NCBI GenBank assembly: GCA_937891735.1
Contig: CALAGR010000461.1
Location: 1-48,169, forward strand
Source: an uncultured Pseudomonadota bacterium
GTDB taxonomy: Bacteria; Myxococcota_A; UBA796; UBA9615
Direction of reading: 5' to 3'
DNA length: 48,169 nucleotides
Shown here: positions 43,575 to 48,169 of the stretch, one piece after another
Position numbering within the stretch: position 1 is the stretch's first letter
Layout: every line of letters starts with the position of its first letter
The notes under the pieces: model-generated
What the model was told of the DNA's origin: nothing
Seen by the model: the letters and a program-made list of their open reading frames with translations, nothing else
Database searches by the model: none
Made by a program: the position numbers and the translations under genes

Positions 43575-44224
43575 CAGTCGCAGCTCATCGCGTCGGGAAC
43601 GCACGCCACCCGGCTGTCGAAGGGAAGGCTGCTCCGTGCCAGCGTCACGAACGCCGACGCCGGGATCTCCGCCTCACAGTCGCCGCACGCGAGGAACGCC
43701 TGACCGAGGTGGCTGCGTCCGCCGCACTCCGCGACCCACAGCACCGTCGCCGTGGCCGTGCACCCCGTGCCCGCCTGAACGAAGCCGGCCACCGCGGTGG
43801 TGTTCCAGTCCTGGTTGACCAGCGGATCCGCCAGCCCCCCGCAGCTCGTCAGGAACGCCGCCCAGGCCCCCTGGCTCTCGAACAGGTGCTCGCCCACGGG
43901 GCACCCATCGAACGCCTGCCCGAGGGCCAGGTCCGTCCAGGCGCCGAGCGCGCAGGCCTGGCCCAGCGCCGAGCTCGGCTCGCACAGCTCCGGGGCGGAG
44001 TCGTCGTCGTCCCCGTCGTCGTCGTCGTCGCCGTCGGTGGTGTCGTCGTCGTCGCTCTTGGTCGTGTCGTCGTCGTCACCGTCACCCGAGTCGTCGTCGT
44101 CCGCCACGGTGGTGTCGTCGTCGTCGGGCACCCACACGTCGTCGTCGCCGGGGGGCGAGTCGGGGGGGCAGCCCACCAGCAGGAGGCCCAGCAGCACGAA
44201 GACGGGCCGAGGAGGGGTGTGCAT
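43574..44224 (-). CDS. Poly-Asp lipoprotein with Cys-rich protease-inhibitor-like body
   Basis: Predicted lipoprotein of 216 residues (lipobox LVGC, Cys19). The Cys is followed by PPDSPPG, then a roughly 50-residue stretch of seven or more DDD(D) runs with T, S, G and K between them. The body (about 75-216) has eight Cys and reads DLALGQAFDGCPVGEHLF, WAAFLTSCGGLADPLVNQDW, TTAVAGFVQAGTGCTATAT and GGRSHLGQAFLACGDCEAEI. This pattern of a buried strand and 'protease complex inhibitor'-like turn resembles small periplasmic proteins of unknown role. It is coupled to the hydrolase gene downstream. Confidence 0.75.
   Translation of the reverse strand: MHTPPRPVFVLLGLLLVGCPPDSPPGDDDVWVPDDDDTTVADDDDSGDGDDDDTTKSDDDDTTDGDDDDDGDDDDSAPELCEPSSALGQACALGAWTDLALGQAFDGCPVGEHLFESQGAWAAFLTSCGGLADPLVNQDWNTTAVAGFVQAGTGCTATATVLWVAECGGRSHLGQAFLACGDCEAEIPASAFVTLARSSLPFDSRVACVPDAMSCD
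44000..44147 (-). repeat. Poly-Asp coding tract (GTC runs on plus strand)
   Basis: Seven or more runs of two to five Asp codons, nearly all GAC, with short Thr/Ser/Gly/Lys spacers. The units are less regular than in the gene at 30422. Confidence 0.85.
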
Positions 44225-44263
44225 TCCGGGAGGATACGCCTTCCCGGCGGCCCGCAAGGGGCC

Positions 44264-44302
44264 CGGACCGGCCTCTGGACAGCTCGTGCAGAGGCCGGTC
44301 CG
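44264..44302. terminator. Strong 14-base inverted repeat between GNAT and lipoprotein genes
   Basis: CGGACCGGCCTCTG and CAGAGGCCGGTCCG pair perfectly over 14 bases around an 11-base loop. It lies after the acyltransferase stop (44412) and about 40 bases before the lipoprotein ATG (44224). There is no T run in either direction. It could end the upstream transcript, protect the lipoprotein message or attenuate it. Confidence 0.5.
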
Positions 44303-44411
44303 AACTCGCCACCTGGGGGGAGCACGTGGCGCTGAGGAAGGTGTACCCGGCGGCGACCGGCGTCGGGGTCACAGGTTGTTACAGCGGGCGGCACCTGGGC
44401 GGCGCCGACGG

Positions 44412-45608
44412 TCAGCTGGGAGTAGCTGGATCCACGGTGATCGCGGGGCCGGCGGGCAGGGGGCCGTCGTCGCCCCGTCGGAACGGGCCCCGCTGCTCCA
44501 GCGCCTCCATCACCACCGCGGTGTGCGCCGACTCGTCCTGCAGGAACCGGGCGACCCCTCCCGCCAGCCGCGGATCCGCGATCCAGTGGGCGCTGTGGAT
44601 GGGGCTGGGCAGGAACCCGCGCGCGATCTTGTGCTCTCCCTGGGCCCCCGCCTCGTACAGCTGGATCCCCTGCTGGATCGCCCACTCGATGGGGGCGTAG
44701 TAGCAGACGTCGAAGTGCAGGCCCTTGACCTGGACGTCGTCGCGCCGTCCCCAGTAGCGGCCGTACAGCGCGTCGTTCCGGCGGAAGAAGAGCGATCCGG
44801 CCAACACCACGCCGTCCCGCTCCGCGCTGCAGAACACCACCCGGTCGGCGAACGTGGCGCGGATCCGCTCGAAGAAGCCGGGCTCCAGGTAGGGGTCGTT
44901 CCACTTGCGGCCACAGGTGTGCCGGTAGAAGTCGTCCGCCGCGGCCCAGTGCCTGTCCTGCATCTCGGGCCCGGTCAGCATGCGGACCTGGATCCCCGCC
45001 TCGGCCACCTGGGCCCGCTCGCGCCGCACCTCGCGCCGCCGCTTGCTGCGCATCGTCCCCAGGAAGCCCTCGAAGTCCGAAAAGCCCGCGTTCTCCCAGT
45101 GGTACTGGGTCGTCAGCCGCGTCAGGAAGCCCATCTGCTCCAGCACCGCGCGCTCCTCGTCGGTGACGAAGAGCCAGTGCACGGAGCTCAGGCGCAGCTG
45201 CTTCGCCACGTCCACGGTGGCCGCGATCAGCGAGGGCATGACCTCGGGGCCTGCGTCCGGAGCGAGCAGGATCCGACGCCCCGTGGCGGGCGTGAAGGGC
45301 GCCGCCACCACGAGCTTGGGGTAGTAGTCGATGCCCGCCGCCTGGGCCCCGCGGGCCCAGCCCCAATCGAAGATGTACTCACCGTACGAGTGGGCCTTCA
45401 CGAAGGCCGGCACCGCGCCGACCAGCGCGCCCTCGTCGCTCCAGGCCGTGACGAACAGCGGGCTCCACCCGGTCGCCGCGCCCACCGAGCCGCTGTGCTC
45501 CAGCGCCTCCAGGAACGGCAGCTCCATGAACGGCGAGCGTCCCGGGTCCAGGCGGGCCCAGGCATCGGGGGACAGGTCGGAGATCCGCTCGACGAGGCTC
45601 AGGCGCAC
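44412..45608 (-). CDS. FemAB/GNAT-like acyltransferase (PF04339-type)
   Basis: Protein of 398 residues of the 'peptidoglycan biosynthesis/recognition' FemAB-like group, related to GNAT acyltransferases. Family features include MELPFLEALEHSGSVG, GWSPLF, YGEYIFDWGWARG, YYPKLVVAAPFTP, the RSKRRREVRRER basic segment and the second GNAT core (GSLFFRRNDALYGRYWG and GLHFDVCYYAPIEWAI, then YEAGAQGEHKIARGFLP). The substrate is unproven; proteins of this group are usually linked to envelope or lipid-linked aminoacyl or acyl transfer. The GTG at 45608 is the first start in the frame; the frame stays open upstream without another start codon. Confidence 0.85.
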   Translation of the reverse strand: MRLSLVERISDLSPDAWARLDPGRSPFMELPFLEALEHSGSVGAATGWSPLFVTAWSDEGALVGAVPAFVKAHSYGEYIFDWGWARGAQAAGIDYYPKLVVAAPFTPATGRRILLAPDAGPEVMPSLIAATVDVAKQLRLSSVHWLFVTDEERAVLEQMGFLTRLTTQYHWENAGFSDFEGFLGTMRSKRRREVRRERAQVAEAGIQVRMLTGPEMQDRHWAAADDFYRHTCGRKWNDPYLEPGFFERIRATFADRVVFCSAERDGVVLAGSLFFRRNDALYGRYWGRRDDVQVKGLHFDVCYYAPIEWAIQQGIQLYEAGAQGEHKIARGFLPSPIHSAHWIADPRLAGGVARFLQDESAHTAVVMEALEQRGPFRRGDDGPLPAGPAITVDPATPS

Positions 45609-45687
45609 CGAGGCAACGTAGCCAGTTCCCGTCCGGGACCGCCCGATCCACCCGATCTCGGCGTCGAACTTCAGGCCCGCTTCGTGC

Positions 45688-45705
45688 GGCGTACGGAAGT
45701 ACGCC
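45688..45705. promoter_or_regulatory. Perfect 7-base inverted repeat between divergent genes
   Basis: GGCGTACGGAAGTACGCC, with arms of seven bases and a four-base centre, lies in the 258-base gap between the divergent acyltransferase (GTG 45608) and cyclase (ATG 45867) genes. It could be an operator or a hairpin. Apart from this I see nothing definite in the gap. Confidence 0.35.
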
Positions 45706-45866
45706 TCCTTGCAGTCCCTCGTTCTCCTTGACCTCGGACGCCTCTGACGCCCCCGACCTGGGAACTACCGCAACCGCTCATCCGGGGCTTCCGGACGAGA
45801 GGTAGCCATCCCGAGTCGGCGCTGCGGGACCTGAGCGTCGGACGGCGCTGATACCCTGCGATTCCC

Positions 45867-47954
45867 ATGACTACACCCTGGCTCCGCCAAGTCGGCATCG
45901 CGTTCGTCGTCCTCGCCCTGTGCATCCTGGGATGGGGAGAGCTCACGTTTCGGACCGAGGTGGATCGGGAGGGCCAGTTCCTGGAGTCGGTGGCGGCCGA
46001 GGTCGCCGCCCACGTGGACGCCGGCGAGCACGAGTCGATCAACGGCCCCCAGGACGAGGCGTCCCCGGCGTTCCTGTCGATTCGGGGCATGCTCCGGGAG
46101 GCCCAGGAGCGGCGCGGCATCGAGTCGCCGATCTACACCCTGCGGCCCACGGTGGACGGCGGCACCGAGTTCGTCGTGATGACCAACGAGACGGCGTTCA
46201 TCGGCGACGCGTACGTGCTGCGCCCCGCCATGCGCCCCGTGCTGGACAACGGCGACCGCGCCCGGACCGGGCTGTACGGCGACGATCACGGCCGCTGGGT
46301 CTCCGCCTACGCCCCCATCAAGACCGCGGACGGCGCCGTCGTCGCGCTGGTGGAGGTGGACCGGCCCGCCGACGCCCTGGTGGCGGGGCAGACGAGCCGC
46401 CGCCTGGTCGGACTGCTCGGCTCGTTGCTGGGCGCGCTGCTGCTGGGCGCGCTGCAGTGGATGTTCCAGGCCCGGCGTGGTCCCCTCGCCGCCCTCAAGC
46501 GCCTCATCGTGGGACGCCTGGCGGTGCGCATCGGGCTGGCGGGCAGCGCCGCGGTGGTGGTCGCCGTGGGCATCGCGGGCTGGCTGGACCACCACGCCGC
46601 CCGGGCGGAGCTCGTCTCCAGCCTGAGCAAGCAGCTGATGACCGCCGTGTCGGTGGGCGCCCCCCTGGTGGACCCGGATCTGCACGACGAGGTGGCGCGC
46701 ACGGGCGATCCGCGGAGCCCCGCGTTCATCGAGCTGCAGGGCCGGCTGCGGCGGCTCCAGGAGTCGGCCCACCTCGAGAGTCCGGTCTACACGCTGCGCA
46801 AGGACCGCGGCGCCACCCGGTTCGTGGTGATGACCAACGAGACGCCGTACATCGGCGACCTGCAGGAGCTGCGGCCCGGGGTGGCCGAGACGTTCGCCAC
46901 CGGCCAGCCCGGCTCGGAGGGGCCCTACACCAACGCCACCGACACCTGGATCTCGGCGTGGGCGCCCATTTGCGACGCGCGCGGCGCCGTCATCGCGGTG
47001 GTGCAGGCCGATCACCCCGTGGGCACCTTGCTGCTCGAGCTGACCAATCGCTCCCTGCGGCGGCTGCTCTTCGCCCTGGCGGGGATCGGGCTGGCCTTCG
47101 CGGCCGCCGCGGTGCTCGCCCGAAACATCGCCCAGCCGATCCGGGCCATCGCGGAGGCGGCGGTCCGCATCGGACAGGGGGATCTGGACGTGCGCGTGTC
47201 CGAGGACCGGATCGATGAGGTGGGGGAGCTCGCCCGGGCGGTCAACCAGATGGCGCACGGGCTCCGGGAGCGCGAGAAGCTCCGGGACATGTTCGGCAAG
47301 TACATGGCGAGCCAGGTGGTGTCGGAGCTGATGGACCGGGGCGAGATCTCCCTGGAGGGAGAGGCGCGGGAGGTGACCGTGCTGCTCTCGGACATCCGTG
47401 GCTACACCGCCCTGACCGAGGAACTCGGGGCCACCGAGGTCGTGGCGCTGCTCAACGAGTACTTCACGATCCTCGTGGACTGCGTGATCGCGGAGGAGGG
47501 GGTGGTGGACAAGTTCATGGGGGACGCCATGCTCTGCTGGTTCGGGGCCCCCGTGCCCGCCGCGGATCACCGGGAGCGGGCGGTGCGGGCCGGGGTGCGG
47601 ATCATGGAGCGGCTGGGGGTCTGGAACGCCGAGCGGGTGGCCCGGGGCCTGGAGCCGGTGGGCACCGGCATCGGCACCGCCTGCGGCAAGGTGGTGGTGG
47701 GCAACATCGGCTCACCCCAGTTCGTGGAGTACACCGCCATCGGCGACACCGTGAACCTCGCCAGCCGGCTGTGCAGCAAGGCCCAGGCCGGCGAGCTCAT
47801 CGTGACGAACTACACGCGGACGGTGTGCGAGGGGGCGGGGGTGATGAACGGCCGGTTCGTGGAGATCGGCCCCGTGACCCTCAAGGGCGTGGCCGACGCG
47901 GTCACGATCCACAAGATCGTCATCCCTACGGTGATCGACGGCCCCGCCGCCTGA
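45867..47954 (+). CDS. Adenylate cyclase (class III) with duplicated extracytoplasmic sensor
   Basis: Membrane protein of 695 residues. Two copies of the same module, each a membrane helix, an extracytoplasmic sensor and a second helix, occupy about residues 1-200 and 222-420; each sensor has ESP(I/V)YTLR and FVVMTNET. HAMP follows (about 415-470) and then a class III cyclase domain (500-690) with the metal-binding Asp509 (LLSDIRGYT) and Asp553 (KFMGDAMLCWFG), Lys549 and Asp627 expected to bind adenine, and Arg634 (NLASRL). It should make cAMP from ATP. The ATG lacks a Shine-Dalgarno. Its 3' end overlaps the convergent MYXO-CTERM gene by 29 bases. Confidence 0.94.
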   Translation: MTTPWLRQVGIAFVVLALCILGWGELTFRTEVDREGQFLESVAAEVAAHVDAGEHESINGPQDEASPAFLSIRGMLREAQERRGIESPIYTLRPTVDGGTEFVVMTNETAFIGDAYVLRPAMRPVLDNGDRARTGLYGDDHGRWVSAYAPIKTADGAVVALVEVDRPADALVAGQTSRRLVGLLGSLLGALLLGALQWMFQARRGPLAALKRLIVGRLAVRIGLAGSAAVVVAVGIAGWLDHHAARAELVSSLSKQLMTAVSVGAPLVDPDLHDEVARTGDPRSPAFIELQGRLRRLQESAHLESPVYTLRKDRGATRFVVMTNETPYIGDLQELRPGVAETFATGQPGSEGPYTNATDTWISAWAPICDARGAVIAVVQADHPVGTLLLELTNRSLRRLLFALAGIGLAFAAAAVLARNIAQPIRAIAEAAVRIGQGDLDVRVSEDRIDEVGELARAVNQMAHGLREREKLRDMFGKYMASQVVSELMDRGEISLEGEAREVTVLLSDIRGYTALTEELGATEVVALLNEYFTILVDCVIAEEGVVDKFMGDAMLCWFGAPVPAADHRERAVRAGVRIMERLGVWNAERVARGLEPVGTGIGTACGKVVVGNIGSPQFVEYTAIGDTVNLASRLCSKAQAGELIVTNYTRTVCEGAGVMNGRFVEIGPVTLKGVADAVTIHKIVIPTVIDGPAA

Positions 47955-48169
47955 GCCCGGCGCCCGCGAGGGCCCAGATCCCCATCCACCACGCCGCGCC
48001 CGGACCGTCGTCGCTGTGGTTGCAGCCGCACTCGGGGCCGGAGTCGCCGGGAACGACGAGGTCGTCGTCGTCGCCCACGGCCGTGGTGTCGTCGTCGTCG
48101 CCGGTGGTGTCGTCGTCGTCGTCGTCGCCGGCGGTGTCGTCGTCGTCGTCGCCGGTGGTGTCGTCGTCG
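47926..48169 (-). CDS. C-terminus of a poly-Asp/MYXO-CTERM surface protein (5' part outside window)
   Basis: Only the last 81 codons are in the window. The sequence begins with a poly-Asp linker of four or more D(4-6) runs spaced by TTG, TAG or TTAVG, then LVVPGDSGPE, Cys-Gly-Cys, NHSDDGPG, a hydrophobic segment AAWWMGIWALAGAGL and a basic end (RRRGRRSP). The Cys-Gly-Cys, hydrophobic and Arg layout is that of the MYXO-CTERM sorting signal, so the protein is probably exported and anchored at the surface by a myxosortase-type system. The stop (TAG) lies within the cyclase gene's 3' end. Confidence 0.78.
   Translation of the reverse strand, partial: DDDTTGDDDDDTAGDDDDDDTTGDDDDTTAVGDDDDLVVPGDSGPECGCNHSDDGPGAAWWMGIWALAGAGLRRRGRRSP
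47950..48035 (-). other. MYXO-CTERM-like sorting signal
   Basis: Encodes Cys-Gly-Cys followed by a short acidic turn, a 15-residue hydrophobic helix with two Trp, and Arg-Arg-Arg-Gly-Arg-Arg. It sits at the very end of its gene, unlike the internal copy at 14634-14718. Confidence 0.7.
48061..48169 (-). repeat. Poly-Asp coding tract before MYXO-CTERM
   Basis: GTC runs on the plus strand, read as four to six Asp codons per run on the minus strand, with ggtggt/ggcggt (Thr-Thr-Gly / Thr-Ala-Gly) spacers. It continues past the window edge. Confidence 0.85.

Noticed and set aside
45609-45760. Upstream extension of the acyltransferase frame (KEAYFRTPHEAGLKFDAE)
   Set aside because: The stretch looks protein-like and stays open, but holds no ATG, GTG or TTG before the next stop, so the GTG at 45608 was kept as the start.

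Overview
The window is very GC-rich and almost entirely coding. It looks like a chromosomal segment of a Myxococcota or other deltaproteobacterial-type bacterium. The reasons are two Hanks-type Ser/Thr kinases with C-terminal periplasmic regions, an FHA protein, many lipoproteins with poly-Asp linkers, long MopE-like (metal-binding Cys/Asp) repeats next to FG-GAP repeats, and two segments that resemble the MYXO-CTERM sorting signal. This assignment is an inference from gene content; there is no rRNA or other taxonomic marker here. I saw no tRNA, rRNA, insertion sequence, phage gene or CRISPR array.

Layout. 1-6.1 kb: the 5' part of a Ser/Thr kinase gene (minus strand, cut by the window edge), then a plus-strand run of two short-chain dehydrogenases, an endonuclease/exonuclease/phosphatase-fold protein, two tandem paralogous lipoproteins and a sulfotransferase-like protein. 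6.1-11.3 kb: a two-FHA-domain protein, an alpha/alpha-barrel lipoprotein and four small exported or lipoprotein genes of unknown role. 11.3-21.8 kb: a kinase gene overlapped by a giant gene of about 2,875 codons that encodes two sets of seven FG-GAP blades, 25 MopE-like repeats, an internal MYXO-CTERM-like segment, and then a TPR/PEGA-like protein in the same frame. 21.9-25.4 kb: a PAS-PAS-GGDEF(degenerate)-EAL phosphodiesterase, a DUF4846 protein and a small lipoprotein. 25.3-30.3 kb: a four-gene NAD salvage operon, pncB-nadE-nrtR-pncA, with a candidate operator in front of pncB. 30.4-34.1 kb: two lipoproteins and a divergent LysR regulator/oxidoreductase pair with a T-N11-A palindrome between them. 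34.2-45.6 kb: a minus-strand block holding a FemAB-like acyltransferase, a poly-Asp lipoprotein, an alpha/beta hydrolase, a small membrane protein, and the alpha-2-macroglobulin/PBP1C pair. 45.9-48.2 kb: an adenylate cyclase with a duplicated sensor module, and the 3' end of a poly-Asp/MYXO-CTERM gene that runs off the window.

How the genes work together. The NAD operon is the clearest pathway: nicotinamide to nicotinate (PncA), to NaMN (PncB), and NaAD to NAD (NadE), under NrtR; NadD is not in the window. The alpha-2-macroglobulin lipoprotein (thioester Cys-Ile-Glu-Gln intact) and PBP1C form the known periplasmic protease-trap and wall-repair pair. Two kinases, an FHA protein, a c-di-GMP phosphodiesterase and an adenylate cyclase make the segment rich in signalling.

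The most unusual items are the in-frame fusion of a MYXO-CTERM-type surface protein to a signal-peptide-bearing TPR/PEGA protein upstream of an overlapping kinase gene, and the repeated use of a DDDD-plus-small-residues spacer next to anchoring cysteines at either end of otherwise unrelated proteins.
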